Source: Macrococcoides bohemicum
Lineage (GTDB): Bacteria; Bacillota; Bacilli; Staphylococcales; Staphylococcaceae
NCBI RefSeq assembly: GCF_003259675.1
Contig: NZ_PZJG01000003.1
Span: forward strand, 186,001-250,000
Direction of reading: 5' to 3'
Length of the DNA: 64,000 nt
A program made the translations under genes and the position numbers. The notes beneath the pieces were generated by a model. The model was given only the letters and a program-made list of their open reading frames with translations. It was not told the origin of the DNA and ran no database searches. Of the stretch, positions 33,895 to 47,300 are shown piece after piece; the stretch's first letter is position 1, and each line of letters starts with the position of its first letter.

Positions 33895-35874
33895 ATGGAA
33901 CATCATCCGTTTGTTATTAAATCAGATTATAAGCCTGCTGGCGATCAGCCAGAAGCGATTAAAAAAATAGTACAAGGTATTAAAGAAGGTAAACGTCATC
34001 AGACTCTACTTGGTGCGACAGGTACAGGTAAGACGTTTACAATGAGTAATGTTATTAAAGAGGTTGGTAAACCAACGTTAATTATGGCTCACAATAAGAC
34101 TTTAGCAGGTCAATTATATAGTGAGTTTAAAGAATTTTTCCCTGATAATCGTGTTGAATATTTCGTGAGTTATTATGATTATTACCAACCTGAAGCGTAT
34201 GTTCCGTCTACAGATACTTTTATCGAGAAAGATGCATCGATTAACGACGAGATTGATAAATTACGCCATTCGGCAACGAGTGCTTTATTTGAACGTGATG
34301 ATGTGATTATCATCGCTTCAGTAAGCTGCATCTATGGTTTAGGAAATCCCGAAGAATATAAAGATATGGTTGTAAGTATGCGTGTAGGGATGGAGGTTGA
34401 ACGCAATCAATTATTACGTAAATTAATTGATATTCAGTATGCACGAAATGACATCGATTTTAAACGTGGTACATTCCGTGTGCGTGGAGATGTCGTCGAA
34501 ATCTTTCCGGCTTCTCGTGACGAGCAATGTGTACGTGTTGAATTCTTTGGAGATGAGATTGAACGAATTCGCGAAATTAACTACTTAACAGGAGAAGTAC
34601 TTAAGGAACGTGAGCATTTCACATTATTCCCAGCCAGTCACTTCGTTACACGTGAAGAAAAGATGCAGATTGCAATCGAACGTATCGAGAAAGAACTGGA
34701 AGAACAGCTGAAGAAATTTAGAGAAGAAGGTAAATTGCTTGAAGCCCAACGTCTTGAACAACGTACCAACTATGATTTAGAGATGATGCGTGAGATGGGA
34801 TTCTGTTCAGGCATTGAGAACTATTCTGTGCATTTGACGTTACGTCCTTTAGGTGCGACGCCTTATACGCTTCTAGATTATTTTGGAGATGATTGGTTGA
34901 TTATGATGGATGAGAGTCACGTTACATTGCCACAGGTTAGGGGTATGTATAACGGTGACCAGGCACGTAAAAATGTGTTGGTAGATCACGGATTCAGATT
35001 GCCGAGTGCGCTTGATAACCGACCGCTTAAATTTGAAGAATTTGAAGCAAAAGGACATCAGTTTGTCTATGTTTCTGCAACACCTGGACCTTATGAAATT
35101 GAACATACCGATGAAATGGTAGAACAGATTATTCGACCAACCGGATTGCTTGATCCAATTGTTGAAGTACGCAAATCTGAACATCAAATTGATGACTTAA
35201 TGGAAGAAATTAGACAACGTATTGAAAAGAACGAACGCGTATTAATTACGACATTAACGAAGAAGATGAGTGAAGACTTAACGACCTACTTAAAAGAAGC
35301 GGGTATTAAGGTCAACTATCTTCATTCTGAGATTAAAACTTTGGAACGTATAGAAATCATTCGTGATCTAAGATTAGGTGTATTCGATGTACTTGTCGGA
35401 ATTAACTTATTAAGAGAAGGGTTAGATATTCCTGAAGTATCTCTCGTTGCTATCCTGGATGCGGATAAAGAAGGTTTCTTAAGAAGTCACCGTTCCTTAA
35501 TTCAGATTATCGGTCGTGCTGCACGTAATGATCAAGGGAAAGTTATCATGTATGCAGATAAAATGACTGATTCAATGAAGATAGCGATCGATGAGACCAA
35601 TCGTCGTCGTGAAATTCAGGAGCGTTATAATACAGAACACGGCATCACACCGATGACCATTAATAAAAAAGTACGCGATATTATAAGTGCAACACCAGAT
35701 GTTGCAGAAGATCTACCGACTAAAGATAAGAAAAAGAAAAAATTAACGGTGAAAGAGCGTCATGTAATGATTGAAAAAGTCGAACATGAAATGAAAGAAG
35801 CAGCAAAAGCACTTGATTTTGAGCGTGCAACTGAGCTGAGAGATATTTTATTTGAGCTTAAAGCTGAAGGGTGA
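33895..35874 (+). CDS. uvrB: Excinuclease ABC subunit B
   Basis: Damage-verifying helicase of nucleotide excision repair; forms UvrA2B complexes and recruits UvrC. Seen: 659 residues. Walker [11 protein letters not shown] is at about 38-47. The beta-hairpin motif [10 protein letters not shown] inserts into [30 protein letters not shown] and [16 protein letters not shown] are helicase motifs. A C-terminal UVR domain (about 622-657) ends [23 protein letters not shown] lies just before the ATG. It starts an operon with uvrA (4-base gap) behind a LexA box. Confidence 0.98.
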   Translation: MEHHPFVIKSDYKPAGDQPEAIKKIVQGIKEGKRHQTLLGATGTGKTFTMSNVIKEVGKPTLIMAHNKTLAGQLYSEFKEFFPDNRVEYFVSYYDYYQPEAYVPSTDTFIEKDASINDEIDKLRHSATSALFERDDVIIIASVSCIYGLGNPEEYKDMVVSMRVGMEVERNQLLRKLIDIQYARNDIDFKRGTFRVRGDVVEIFPASRDEQCVRVEFFGDEIERIREINYLTGEVLKEREHFTLFPASHFVTREEKMQIAIERIEKELEEQLKKFREEGKLLEAQRLEQRTNYDLEMMREMGFCSGIENYSVHLTLRPLGATPYTLLDYFGDDWLIMMDESHVTLPQVRGMYNGDQARKNVLVDHGFRLPSALDNRPLKFEEFEAKGHQFVYVSATPGPYEIEHTDEMVEQIIRPTGLLDPIVEVRKSEHQIDDLMEEIRQRIEKNERVLITTLTKKMSEDLTTYLKEAGIKVNYLHSEIKTLERIEIIRDLRLGVFDVLVGINLLREGLDIPEVSLVAILDADKEGFLRSHRSLIQIIGRAARNDQGKVIMYADKMTDSMKIAIDETNRRREIQERYNTEHGITPMTINKKVRDIISATPDVAEDLPTKDKKKKKLTVKERHVMIEKVEHEMKEAAKALDFERATELRDILFELKAEG

Positions 35875-35878
35875 CAAT

Positions 35879-38701
35879 ATGAAAAATAAATCAATTGTAG
35901 TTAAAGGTGCAAGAGCACATAATTTAAAGAATATAGATATCGAAATACCTCGCGATAAACTCGTCGTGATGACAGGACTTTCAGGTTCTGGTAAATCAAG
36001 TTTAGCTTTCGACACTATTTATGCTGAAGGTCAAAGAAGATATGTAGAATCACTAAGTGCTTATGCCAGAATGTTCTTAGGTCAAATGGATAAACCTGAT
36101 GTCGATGTGATAGAAGGATTATCACCTGCGATATCAATTGATCAGAAAACGACAAGTAAGAATCCGCGAAGTACTGTGGCGACAGTTACTGAAATTTATG
36201 ATTATCTGAGATTATTATATGCGCGTATCGGAATACCATATTGTCCGATTCATGGCATAGCAATCGAATCACAAACAATTCAACAGATGGTAGATAAAGT
36301 TATGGCCATGGAAGAACGTACAAAGATCCAGATTTTCGCTCCTGTTATTCGTGGGCGTAAAGGGACGCATAAGAAATTGATTGAAGAGATTTCTAAAAAA
36401 GGTTATGCACGTATTCAGGTTGATGGTGAAGTATATGATGTTACAGAAGATATTGATTTAAATAAAAATCAAAATCACGATATTGATGTAGTAGTCGATC
36501 GTCTTGTGGTAAAGCCAGGTATTGAAGCAAGACTTGCAGACTCTTTAGAGAATGCTTTAAAACTTGCCGAAGGGAATGTCGTAGTGGATGTTATCGGCGG
36601 TGAACAGGTAAAGTTTTCTGAACATCATGCATGTCCGATTTGTGGATTTTCTATTGAGAAATTAGAACCAAGAATGTTCTCATTTAATTCACCGTTTGGT
36701 GCATGTCCTGATTGTGATGGATTAGGCACTAAATTATCGGTTGATATCGACCTTGTTATTCCGGATAAGTCACTCACGCTTGAAAAAGGAGCGATTCTAC
36801 CATGGGAACCGATTAGTTCCAACTACTATCCAACTTTATTGAAGCAAGCTTGCAAACATTTTAATATCAGTATGAAAAAACCTTTCGAAAAGTTAACAGA
36901 AGAAGAACAGCATATTATTTTATATGGTCATAATGACGAAATATCTTTTACATTTAAACAGGATAATGGTGTTAAGCGTAAACGTGTAATGCGGTATGAA
37001 GGTGTATTAAATAATATCGAACGACGTTATAAAGAAAGTCCTTCTGAATATACACGCGAGCAAATGCGTAAATATATGGTGGATGAAGCTTGTCATACGT
37101 GCCATGGCTATCGACTCTCAAATGAAGCGATGAGTGTGAAAGTTAATGAACTTCATATCGGACAAGTTGTAGAATTTTCAATCGGTGAAGCATTGAAATA
37201 TTATGATTCGATTGAATTAACTGAGAAAGAGCAGCAAATCTCTAAACTCATCTTAAAGGAAATTACTGAACGCTTGAGTTTCTTAAACAATGTTGGTCTT
37301 GAATATTTAACATTAAACCGTGCCGCTGGAACGCTTTCGGGTGGAGAAGCTCAGCGTATCAGATTAGCAACGCAAATTGGTTCTCGTTTAACAGGTGTAA
37401 TGTACGTATTAGATGAACCATCGATCGGATTACATCAACGAGATAACGATAAGCTGATTGATACATTGAAGTCTATGCGAGATATGGGAAATACATTGAT
37501 TGTTGTTGAACATGATGAAGATACGATGCTTGCTGCTGATCATTTAATTGATATCGGACCAGGCGCGGGTGTACATGGTGGTGAAATCGTCGCGCAAGGT
37601 ACACCGAATCAAGTCATGAAAAATAAAAAATCATTAACAGGACAATATTTAAGTGGAAAAAAACAAATAGAAATGCCTGAAACGCGTCGTAAACCAGATG
37701 GTCGTTTCATAACAATTGAAAATGCGACGAGCAATAACTTAAAAGGTGTATCTGTCAATATTCCATTAGGTATGATGACATTAGTCACTGGGGTATCAGG
37801 ATCAGGTAAAAGTAGTTTAGTTAATGATGTGTTGTATAAAGCACTTGCTCAAAAATTATATAAAACAAAAGCAAAACCAGGTCCCCATGACGCAGTGACA
37901 GGTATAGAACATATTGATAAAATTATTGATATTGATCAATCACCTATAGGACGAACGCCACGATCAAATCCAGCCACATATACAGGTCTATTTGATGATG
38001 TACGCGACGTATTTAGTCAAACCAATGAAGCGAAGTTACGCGGTTATCAAAAAGGACGTTTTAGCTTTAATGTTAAGGGAGGCAGATGTGAGGCTTGTAG
38101 AGGTGATGGTATCATCAAGATAGAAATGCACTTCTTGCCAGATGTATATGTACCGTGTGAAGTGTGTGGCGGAAAACGCTATAACCGAGAAACATTAGAA
38201 GTTACCTATAAAGATAAAAATATTGCTGATATATTAGATATGACAGTAGAAGATGCATATCATTTCTTCGAGAATATTCCTAAAATTAAACGTAAACTAA
38301 AAACGATTGTAGATGTAGGGTTAGGTTATGTAAAGTTGGGACAACCCGCTACAACTTTATCAGGTGGAGAAGCACAACGTGTTAAACTAGCTAGTGAGTT
38401 ACATCGTAGAAGTAACGGTAAGACTTTATATATTCTTGATGAGCCGACCACAGGACTTCATGTCGATGATATTGCGAGATTACTTAAAGTATTGGAGAAG
38501 CTTGTAGAAAATGGTGATACTGTCCTGATTATCGAACATAATTTAGATGTGATTAAAACAGCAGATCATATTATTGATTTAGGACCTGAAGGTGGCGACA
38601 ATGGTGGTAAGATTATTGCCATCGGAACCCCAGAACAAATTATGGAATCGAACGCATCTTATACTGGAAGATATTTAAAACGACATGTAGAACGTCAGTA
38701 A
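35879..38701 (+). CDS. uvrA: Excinuclease ABC subunit A
   Basis: DNA-damage-sensing ABC ATPase dimer of nucleotide excision repair. Seen: 940 residues. Two ABC modules with Walker [15 protein letters not shown] (near 32) and [14 protein letters not shown] (near 640), and ABC signatures [12 protein letters not shown] and [12 protein letters not shown]. Zinc-binding modules are CPICG...CPDCDG and the DNA-contacting CEACRGDG...[10 protein letters not shown]. The ATG at 35879 follows GAAGGGTG, just after the uvrB stop; an upstream in-frame start inside uvrB is rejected. It shares the LexA-controlled transcript and ends in a terminator. Confidence 0.98.
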   Translation: MKNKSIVVKGARAHNLKNIDIEIPRDKLVVMTGLSGSGKSSLAFDTIYAEGQRRYVESLSAYARMFLGQMDKPDVDVIEGLSPAISIDQKTTSKNPRSTVATVTEIYDYLRLLYARIGIPYCPIHGIAIESQTIQQMVDKVMAMEERTKIQIFAPVIRGRKGTHKKLIEEISKKGYARIQVDGEVYDVTEDIDLNKNQNHDIDVVVDRLVVKPGIEARLADSLENALKLAEGNVVVDVIGGEQVKFSEHHACPICGFSIEKLEPRMFSFNSPFGACPDCDGLGTKLSVDIDLVIPDKSLTLEKGAILPWEPISSNYYPTLLKQACKHFNISMKKPFEKLTEEEQHIILYGHNDEISFTFKQDNGVKRKRVMRYEGVLNNIERRYKESPSEYTREQMRKYMVDEACHTCHGYRLSNEAMSVKVNELHIGQVVEFSIGEALKYYDSIELTEKEQQISKLILKEITERLSFLNNVGLEYLTLNRAAGTLSGGEAQRIRLATQIGSRLTGVMYVLDEPSIGLHQRDNDKLIDTLKSMRDMGNTLIVVEHDEDTMLAADHLIDIGPGAGVHGGEIVAQGTPNQVMKNKKSLTGQYLSGKKQIEMPETRRKPDGRFITIENATSNNLKGVSVNIPLGMMTLVTGVSGSGKSSLVNDVLYKALAQKLYKTKAKPGPHDAVTGIEHIDKIIDIDQSPIGRTPRSNPATYTGLFDDVRDVFSQTNEAKLRGYQKGRFSFNVKGGRCEACRGDGIIKIEMHFLPDVYVPCEVCGGKRYNRETLEVTYKDKNIADILDMTVEDAYHFFENIPKIKRKLKTIVDVGLGYVKLGQPATTLSGGEAQRVKLASELHRRSNGKTLYILDEPTTGLHVDDIARLLKVLEKLVENGDTVLIIEHNLDVIKTADHIIDLGPEGGDNGGKIIAIGTPEQIMESNASYTGRYLKRHVERQ

Positions 38702-38706
38702 ATAAT

Positions 38707-38750
38707 AAAGAGACATTGACATGAATTTGTCAGTGTCTCTTTGTCGTTTT
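38707..38750 (+). terminator. Terminator of uvrBA
   Basis: AAAGAGACATTGACA pairs with TGTCAGTGTCTCTTT (one T-G wobble), followed by a T-rich tail. Confidence 0.88.
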
Positions 38751-38809
38751 AAATTGTATTATTGCGTAAAGTTATTTAATATGAAAGTATTGGATGATGG
38801 AGGTTTAAA

Positions 38810-39739
38810 ATGATAACAAGTATAGAATTGATTGAGAAGTTTGACTTAGAAATTATTGCAGGGAATGTAGCGATAGAAATTCCTATTATCAATACGAATA
38901 TATCAAGACCGGGATTAGAGATGGCAGGATTCTTTTCACATTATTCTTCAGATAGAATACAGGTATTGGGAACAACTGAAATGTCGTTTTTCGAAACATT
39001 GAGTAAAGAAGAAAGAAGAGAACGTATGCAAAAACTATGTAGAAAAGAAACACCTTGTATTATATTAACGAGAGATATTGAGGCACCTGAAGAACTAGTA
39101 GACGCTTGTAATCGTAAAGGAACACCTTTGTTAAGTAGTAGCGATGTTACGACAAGTTTAATCAATAAAATTTCTTCTTTCCTGGAAAGAGAGCTCGCGC
39201 CTGAAACAAGTCTTCATGGTGTATTAGTAGATGTGTATGGCGTCGGAGTGCTCATCACTGGTGATTCTGGAGTAGGGAAAAGTGAAACGGCATTGGAGCT
39301 TGTTAAACGTGGACATAGATTGGTAGCTGATGACAATGTTGAAATTAAAGAAATTTCAAGAAATGTATTAATGGGAAAAGCACCGAAGCTTATTGAACAT
39401 CTGCTTGAAATTCGTGGCTTAGGTATTATCAATGTCATGACACTTTTTGGAGCTGGTAGTGTTTTACCTGAAAAAAGGCTGATGTTAAATGTCAATCTTG
39501 AATTCTGGGCGAAAGATAAAACGTATGATCGTGTAGGTTTAGTAGAAGAAACTTTAACGATACTTGACTCTAAGATTACAAAGAAAACTGTACCTGTAAG
39601 ACCAGGACGTAACTTAGCTGTTATTATTGAAGTTGCAGCGATGAATTATCGATTAAATAAGATGGGTACAAATACTGCAAAAGATTTTAATGACAGATTA
39701 AATGCACAAATTAAAAATCAATCATTAAAGGAGATATAA
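38810..39739 (+). CDS. hprK: HPr kinase/phosphorylase
   Basis: Phosphorylates HPr on Ser46 when glycolytic intermediates are high and removes it when phosphate is high, switching CcpA-dependent carbon catabolite control. Seen: 309 residues. The N-terminal MurF-like domain (1-130) precedes a kinase domain with P-loop GDSGVGKS (about 152-159), [11 protein letters not shown], and the family signature [20 protein letters not shown] precedes the ATG at 38810. First of a tight run hprK-lgt-acetyltransferase-TPR-trxB, the order known from staphylococci. Confidence 0.97.
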   Translation: MITSIELIEKFDLEIIAGNVAIEIPIINTNISRPGLEMAGFFSHYSSDRIQVLGTTEMSFFETLSKEERRERMQKLCRKETPCIILTRDIEAPEELVDACNRKGTPLLSSSDVTTSLINKISSFLERELAPETSLHGVLVDVYGVGVLITGDSGVGKSETALELVKRGHRLVADDNVEIKEISRNVLMGKAPKLIEHLLEIRGLGIINVMTLFGAGSVLPEKRLMLNVNLEFWAKDKTYDRVGLVEETLTILDSKITKKTVPVRPGRNLAVIIEVAAMNYRLNKMGTNTAKDFNDRLNAQIKNQSLKEI

Positions 39740-39740
39740 A

Positions 39741-40583
39741 ATGCTGCTAACACTTAATCCTATAGCACTAGAGCTGGGACCGATTCAAATTCGCTGGTAT
39801 GGTGTCATTATAGCGGTAGGTATATTAATTGGATATCTACTTGCACAACGAGAAACAGAAAAGAAAAACTTTACTGAAAATACGCTGATAGATATTGTGA
39901 TTAGCTCAGTGATCTCCGGCATTATTTGTGCGAGAATCTATTATGTTGCTTTTGAATGGTCGTACTATAAAGAACATCTGTCTGAGATTCCAATGATTAT
40001 GAATGGAGGTATTGCTATTCATGGTGGTTTGATTGGAGCACTTGGAATGGCTTACTTATTAACACGCAAGAAGCGTGTATCATTTTTCCAGCTTGGTGAT
40101 ATTGCAGCACCAAGTATTATTCTTGGCCAGGCAATCGGTCGCTGGGGGAATTTTATGAATCAGGAGGCTCATGGTGGTGAAGTATCAAGAAGTTTCTTAG
40201 AGCAACTTCATATACCGGAGTTCATCATTAATAATATGAAAATAGACGCCGTTTATTATCATCCTACTTTTCTTTATGAATCGATATGGAATTTTACAGG
40301 TTTTGTTGTTTTATTATTAATCCGTAAACATTTGAAGATTGGTCAGACGTTACTTAGCTATGCCATCTGGTATTCAATCGGACGCTTTTTCATCGAAGGT
40401 ATGCGTACGGACAGCTTAATGTTAACTGAACATTTAAGAATTGCTCAAATGATTTCAATAGCAATTATTATTGTGGCAATAGCGATATGGATTTATCGTA
40501 ATATTAAATACCAATTACCTAAATATAAAGAAGTTAATTTTCCGATGAGGAGTTCAAGTGATGCGCAAAACATCAAGCATTAG
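39741..40583 (+). CDS. lgt: Phosphatidylglycerol-prolipoprotein diacylglyceryl transferase
   Basis: Membrane enzyme that attaches diacylglycerol to the lipobox cysteine of prolipoproteins, the first step of lipoprotein maturation. The window encodes several substrates (lipoproteins at 10461, 12513, 29922 and 46496). Seen: 280 residues, seven predicted membrane segments. The signature is [18 protein letters not shown] (around residues 131-148). The HGG region [10 protein letters not shown] carries the essential histidine. The ATG at 39741 starts one base after the hprK stop. The 3' end overlaps the next gene by 23 bases. Confidence 0.97.
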   Translation: MLLTLNPIALELGPIQIRWYGVIIAVGILIGYLLAQRETEKKNFTENTLIDIVISSVISGIICARIYYVAFEWSYYKEHLSEIPMIMNGGIAIHGGLIGALGMAYLLTRKKRVSFFQLGDIAAPSIILGQAIGRWGNFMNQEAHGGEVSRSFLEQLHIPEFIINNMKIDAVYYHPTFLYESIWNFTGFVVLLLIRKHLKIGQTLLSYAIWYSIGRFFIEGMRTDSLMLTEHLRIAQMISIAIIIVAIAIWIYRNIKYQLPKYKEVNFPMRSSSDAQNIKH

Positions 40584-41043
40584 ATCAAACGGTGTGAATC
40601 CTTTATGGCGAATGTATCGCACAGTTTCATTTATTAAAGTAGCTAAAAATTTTATTGTGATTGAATGTGGTAGAATATGCCCTTCAGTAAAATTAAAACG
40701 TCATTTATATCGCATGTTTCTCGGTATGAAAATCGGAAATAAAACTTCAATCGCATATAAAGCGATGCCTGACCTGATGTTTCCTGAGAGAATTACTATC
40801 GGTGAAAATTCAGTAATAGGTTACAATGCTACTTTGCTAACACATGAATATTTAATAGACGAATATCGCATAGGAAATATTGAAATCGGATCAAATGTAT
40901 TAATTGGTGCTAATGCACTTATATTACCTGGCGTAACAATTGGTGATAATGCAATCATCGGAGCGATGACACTCGTTTCTAAAGATGTACCAGCAAATTC
41001 ATTTGCATATGGAAATCCAATGATTATTAAAAATAAGGTATAA
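40561..41043 (+). CDS. Acyltransferase with left-handed beta-helix (hexapeptide repeats)
   Basis: Seen: 160 residues. From about 75 to 150, repeats of the (I/V/L)-G-x-x-x-x type ([53 protein letters not shown]) form a left-handed beta-helix. The C-terminal pattern, with G-N-P, is usual for maltose/galactoside-type O-acetyltransferases. The acceptor substrate is unknown. A cell-envelope role is plausible from its coupling to lgt but is inference. GAGGAG at 40547-40552 lies 8 bases before the ATG at 40561. Confidence 0.85.
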   Translation: MRKTSSIRSNGVNPLWRMYRTVSFIKVAKNFIVIECGRICPSVKLKRHLYRMFLGMKIGNKTSIAYKAMPDLMFPERITIGENSVIGYNATLLTHEYLIDEYRIGNIEIGSNVLIGANALILPGVTIGDNAIIGAMTLVSKDVPANSFAYGNPMIIKNKV

Positions 41044-41075
41044 TGGAAGTATCGACTTAAAAAGGGGTGTGATGG

Positions 41076-43476
<2,401 letters not shown>

Positions 43477-43490
43477 TTATAAGCATATAA

Positions 43491-43518
43491 TAGATACGCA
43501 TTCGCGTGTCTATTTTTA
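43491..43518 (+). terminator. Terminator of trxB
   Basis: TAGATACGC pairs with GCGTGTCTA (one T-G wobble) around a 4-base loop, then a T-rich tail. Confidence 0.8.
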
Positions 43519-43564
43519 TGAATTCATGTATTATAGAAGTAATAGCTTCTTGAGGGGGATTTCA

Positions 43565-44467
43565 GTGAAGAATGAAGAAAATTTTAAAAAATTAGTCGTT
43601 GTAACCGGAATGAGTGGCGCTGGAAAGTCTGTTGCAATTCAGTGTTTAGAAGATTTAGGTTATTTCTGTGTTGATAATCTACCGCCTATTCTATTACCTA
43701 AATTTGTTGAATTGATGCAGGATAATAATCAGTCACTTTCACGCGTTGCAATTGGTGTAGATTTACGTGGTAAAGATTTTTTCGACAATTTACGTGAAGA
43801 ACTTCAAAATATAACAAATTTAACAGATATACTCGTCCAGGTATTATTTATTGAAGCAAATGATAATGTACTTGTTTCTCGTTATAAAGCGACACGTCGA
43901 ACGCATCCAATTGCTTCTGGTGGAACACCTTTAGAAGCAATTAATGAAGAACGTAGATTATTAGCAGATTTAAGGGGCGTTGCAACGCATATTGTTGATT
44001 CATCAGATTTTAAGCCTAAAGAATTACGTTCAAAAGTGATTGAACTATTCAGCTCTGGAAAAGATAATATATTTTCTATCAATGTAATGAGTTTTGGTTT
44101 CAAACATGGTGTGCCAATTGATGCAGATATTGTATTTGATGTGCGATTTTTACCGAATCCTTATTATATTGAGGAACTACGCCCTTTAACTGGAATGGAT
44201 TCACGTGTTTATGATTATGTGATGAAATGGAAAGAAACTGAAATATTCTATACGAAACTGATGGACTTATTGAAATTTGTGATTCCTGGATATATGCGTG
44301 AAGGAAAGTCACAAGTTGTAATTGCGATTGGATGTACAGGTGGTCAACACCGTTCTGTTGCTTTAGCAGAACGTATTAGCAATGAACTGATTGATTTCTT
44401 TGATTTTGAATTGAATACTCGCCACAGAGATGCATTAATAGAAGGAATCATTGATGAGAAGGCTTAA
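43565..44467 (+). CDS. rapZ: RNase adapter/nucleotide-binding protein RapZ (YvcJ)
   Basis: GTP/ATP-binding protein. In E. coli RapZ controls GlmS through small RNAs; in B. subtilis YvcJ affects competence. Its role in this group is not settled. Seen: 300 residues. Walker [13 protein letters not shown] is near the N-terminus, [19 protein letters not shown] is the central family motif, and [14 protein letters not shown] carries the phosphate-binding C-terminal site. The start is GTG at 43565, 6 bases after AGGGGG (43553-43558). It begins the rapZ-yvcK-whiA operon conserved across Firmicutes and overlaps yvcK by 14 bases. Confidence 0.95.
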   Translation: MKNEENFKKLVVVTGMSGAGKSVAIQCLEDLGYFCVDNLPPILLPKFVELMQDNNQSLSRVAIGVDLRGKDFFDNLREELQNITNLTDILVQVLFIEANDNVLVSRYKATRRTHPIASGGTPLEAINEERRLLADLRGVATHIVDSSDFKPKELRSKVIELFSSGKDNIFSINVMSFGFKHGVPIDADIVFDVRFLPNPYYIEELRPLTGMDSRVYDYVMKWKETEIFYTKLMDLLKFVIPGYMREGKSQVVIAIGCTGGQHRSVALAERISNELIDFFDFELNTRHRDALIEGIIDEKA

Positions 44468-45446
44468 GATTTGTCTGATTGGCGGTGGTACAGGATTATC
44501 CGTAATGGCGAGAGGTTTAAAGCATTATCCTGTAGAAATAACGGCAATTGTAACAGTAGCAGATGATGGTGGAAGTACTGGTAAAATTCGTGATGTCATG
44601 GATATACCTGCACCTGGAGATGTGCGTAATGTACTTGCAGCGTTAAGCGATGTAGAACCGATGCTTGAGAAATTGTTTCAGTATCGTTTTAACGATGAAA
44701 CTTTAGGAGGGCATCCAGTTGGAAATTTGATGCTTGCTGCAATGACAGATGTGACAAGTGATTTTGGACATGCAGTCAAAGAGCTGAGCAAAATATTAAA
44801 TGTTAAAGGTACCGTAATACCCTCTACAAATACTAGCCCTATTCTTAATGCGATCATGGAGGATGGTGAAATTGTTGTAGGAGAGTCATTGATACCATTA
44901 AAAGATAAGAAAATTGACAGTGTATTCTTAACGCCTTCTAACATCAAACCGATGAAAGAAGCAGTAGATGCTTTACTTGAATCTGATTTGATTGTAATGG
45001 GACCAGGTAGTCTTTATACAAGTATCATCCCGAATTTAGTGTTGGATGAACTTGCTGAAGCGATTGTTAAAAGTGATGCTAAAAAACTTTATGTCTCAAA
45101 TATCATGACACAACGCGGCGAAACAATTGATTATACAGTCGCTGACCACATTGAAGCGATTCATAAACATGTTGGACAGCCATTTATACAATTTGTTATT
45201 GCAAATGATACTACATTTAACAATAAAATTCATAATAACTATGCACGTAACAATTCGACTTTTGTTCATTGTGATCATGATAGAATTCGAAAAATGGGCA
45301 TTGAACTGATTACGGATAATGAACTTGTAGATATAAATCTAGATGGAATCGTCCGTCATAATAATGAAATTCTTGCTGATATGATATATGAGCTAGCATT
45401 AAGTGAAATCAGCACAATAGAGTTTAACCAGAAAGAAGGCGAGTAA
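44454..45446 (+). CDS. yvcK: YvcK (GluM/CofD-like) carbon and cell-shape regulator
   Basis: Binds UDP-GlcNAc in relatives and is needed for growth on gluconeogenic carbon and for normal wall synthesis. Seen: 330 residues. It opens [19 protein letters not shown] (nucleotide-binding Gly-rich loop), then [35 protein letters not shown] and [15 protein letters not shown], all CofD/YvcK landmarks. AAGGA lies 7 bases before the ATG at 44454; a TTG at 44451 is less likely. It overlaps rapZ, and one base separates its stop from the whiA GTG, so translation is coupled. Confidence 0.95.
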   Translation: MRRLKICLIGGGTGLSVMARGLKHYPVEITAIVTVADDGGSTGKIRDVMDIPAPGDVRNVLAALSDVEPMLEKLFQYRFNDETLGGHPVGNLMLAAMTDVTSDFGHAVKELSKILNVKGTVIPSTNTSPILNAIMEDGEIVVGESLIPLKDKKIDSVFLTPSNIKPMKEAVDALLESDLIVMGPGSLYTSIIPNLVLDELAEAIVKSDAKKLYVSNIMTQRGETIDYTVADHIEAIHKHVGQPFIQFVIANDTTFNNKIHNNYARNNSTFVHCDHDRIRKMGIELITDNELVDINLDGIVRHNNEILADMIYELALSEISTIEFNQKEGE

Positions 45447-45447
45447 A

Positions 45448-46398
45448 GTGTCTTTTGCCTCAGAAATGAAAAATGAATTAACGCGGATTGAAACAGATAC
45501 GTGCTGTGGTAAAGCAGAATTATCAGCGCTAATTCGTATGAATGGTAATTTGAGCATTCAGAATATGAAATGGGTAATTAACGTTCAGTCTGAAAATGCT
45601 GCGATTGCAAGACGGGTATATAGTTTAACGAAGAAAATCTTTGGTGTAGATATTGAGTTGCTCGTTCGTAAGAAGATGAAACTAAAAAAGAATAATGTTT
45701 ATATCTGTAGAATAAAAATGAAAACGAAAGAAATTCTGGATGAACTTAAGATATTAACTGATGGTGAATTTAAACAAATTGTCGATAAGTCTTTAGTATC
45801 AGATGAATGCTGTAAACGCAGCTATCTACGTGGTGCTTTTTTGGCAGGGGGATCAGTTAATAATCCTGAGACTTCTTCATACCATCTTGAAATATTTTCT
45901 TTATATGAAAGCCACTCACTAGGTTTAACAGCATTAATGAATGAATATGAATTAAATGCAAAAACTTTAGAACGTAAAAAAGGTTATATTTCATATTTAA
46001 AAGAAGCTGAGAAGATTTCTGAATTTCTCAGTATCATTGGCGGATATCAGGCGCTGTTAAAGTTTGAAGATGTAAGAATCATCCGTGATATGCGTAACTC
46101 TGTTAATCGACTTGTGAATTGTGAAACAGCAAATTTAAATAAAACAATTAGTGCTGCAATGAGACAAGTAGAGAATATAAAATTGATCGATCAGGAAATC
46201 GGAATCGATGAGTTACCGGAACGACTTAGAGAGATTGCACGATTAAGAGTAATGCACCAAGACATTTCATTGAAAGAATTAGGGGAAATGGTTTCTACAG
46301 GTGTCATATCTAAATCAGGTGTGAATCATCGTCTAAGAAAATTAGATGAAATAGCAGACAAACTACGTTCAGGCGAGTCAATTGAATTGAAGAAATAA
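45448..46398 (+). CDS. whiA: WhiA DNA-binding protein
   Basis: Combines a LAGLIDADG-homing-endonuclease-like domain with a helix-turn-helix. In Bacillus it links cell division and chromosome biology; in Streptomyces it controls sporulation. Seen: 316 residues. The N-terminal LAGLIDADG-like region includes [21 protein letters not shown]. The C-terminal HTH is [23 protein letters not shown]. The start is GTG at 45448, one base after the yvcK stop, with GAAGGCGAG upstream. Last gene of rapZ-yvcK-whiA. Confidence 0.95.
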   Translation: MSFASEMKNELTRIETDTCCGKAELSALIRMNGNLSIQNMKWVINVQSENAAIARRVYSLTKKIFGVDIELLVRKKMKLKKNNVYICRIKMKTKEILDELKILTDGEFKQIVDKSLVSDECCKRSYLRGAFLAGGSVNNPETSSYHLEIFSLYESHSLGLTALMNEYELNAKTLERKKGYISYLKEAEKISEFLSIIGGYQALLKFEDVRIIRDMRNSVNRLVNCETANLNKTISAAMRQVENIKLIDQEIGIDELPERLREIARLRVMHQDISLKELGEMVSTGVISKSGVNHRLRKLDEIADKLRSGESIELKK

Positions 46399-46401
46399 AA
46401 T

Positions 46402-46442
46402 AAACCGGATGAGTAAAAAAGCTGCTCATCCGGTTTTATTTA
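46402..46442. terminator. Terminator of rapZ-yvcK-whiA
   Basis: AAACCGGATGAG pairs with CTCATCCGGTTT across an 11-base loop, followed by a T-rich tail. The left side is A-rich, so it may also serve the convergent lipoprotein gene. Confidence 0.88.
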
Positions 46443-46495
46443 TTCTACTATTATTTCTGAGTAGTAAATTTCATATTAATAAATTGTAGAGACTC

Positions 46496-47221
46496 CTATT
46501 TGGAACTTTTAAAGTCTTCAAAAGACTTAAAAGGAGTATCTTCTAATACAAAACTGCCTTCTGTTTCATTATTAACTTGATGAATAGCAGTGAACATTAA
46601 TAATTCACGTTTACTGTCATATTGTGTGGCACCAAAATTTTTCGCATAGTTCTCATATGCTAAATAATCTTTATCATTTTTATTAAGCGTATCTAAATAT
46701 TTATAATCTTCTTCGTGCATTTCAAACTTTGGATAAAAATGTTCTGATTTATCGCTACTTATAATTTTAACATGGTTTGGATCAGCAGTAATAAAGCGAC
46801 CATCCTGCAGCATATACATTTTTAGATTCTTATATGTTACTTCAGAAATAGCCATAAATTCACGGTTTTCACCTGCAGGTATCGTTGGAATTCCGTGCCC
46901 TGTATCTTCAGAATAAATGATTGTTTCATTATCTTTAACTTTGATTACTTTACTAATGTTTTTTGATTCTACACCTTTTACCGGATATTTTTTAGTTTTA
47001 CCTGGATTTAATTTTTCAACGGAACCAAATACTTTTTTAGCTTGTTGCTCTGTATAAGGTTTAACGTTTTTATTTGCTGTATTGCTGGATTTATCTTTAT
47101 TTGATTTTGTTTCAGTAGTATTTTCTGTAGACGATTCTTTTTTATCTTGTGAGGAATAATCTGCATTACATGCAGTTAATAAAAGTGTAGTAGATAAGAA
47201 TAATGTAGATAGAGATTTCAT
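46496..47221 (-). CDS. Lipoprotein of unknown function
   Basis: Seen: 241 residues. A lipoprotein signal ends LLLTAC (C18), followed by a Ser/Thr/Lys/Glu-rich low-complexity spacer (about 20-55) typical of surface lipoproteins. A mixed alpha/beta domain (about 60-241) begins TEQQAKKVFGSVEKLNPG and has an AGENREFMAISEVTYKN segment. No enzyme or transport motif is recognised. GGAG precedes the ATG at 47221. It lies downstream of phoA on the same strand, but a terminator separates them, so it is probably expressed alone. It may be restricted to the Staphylococcaceae. Confidence 0.75.
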   Translation of the reverse strand: MKSLSTLFLSTTLLLTACNADYSSQDKKESSTENTTETKSNKDKSSNTANKNVKPYTEQQAKKVFGSVEKLNPGKTKKYPVKGVESKNISKVIKVKDNETIIYSEDTGHGIPTIPAGENREFMAISEVTYKNLKMYMLQDGRFITADPNHVKIISSDKSEHFYPKFEMHEEDYKYLDTLNKNDKDYLAYENYAKNFGATQYDSKRELLMFTAIHQVNNETEGSFVLEDTPFKSFEDFKSSK

Positions 47222-47246
47222 TTTAAAACTCCTTCTGATTTAGGTA

Positions 47247-47284
47247 TAAAAAAATATATCCAGACACAAGTTGTGCCTGGATAT
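47247..47284 (-). terminator. Terminator of the alkaline phosphatase gene
   Basis: ATATCCAG...CTGGATAT enclose a near-palindromic CACAAGTTGTG core (47256-47284). On the minus strand a run of T residues follows. Confidence 0.85.
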
Positions 47285-47300
47285 TCTTTAAATAAGTTGA

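Noticed and set aside
34873-35187. A 104-codon minus-strand reading frame within uvrB
   Set aside because: Antisense to conserved helicase motifs; no translation signal.
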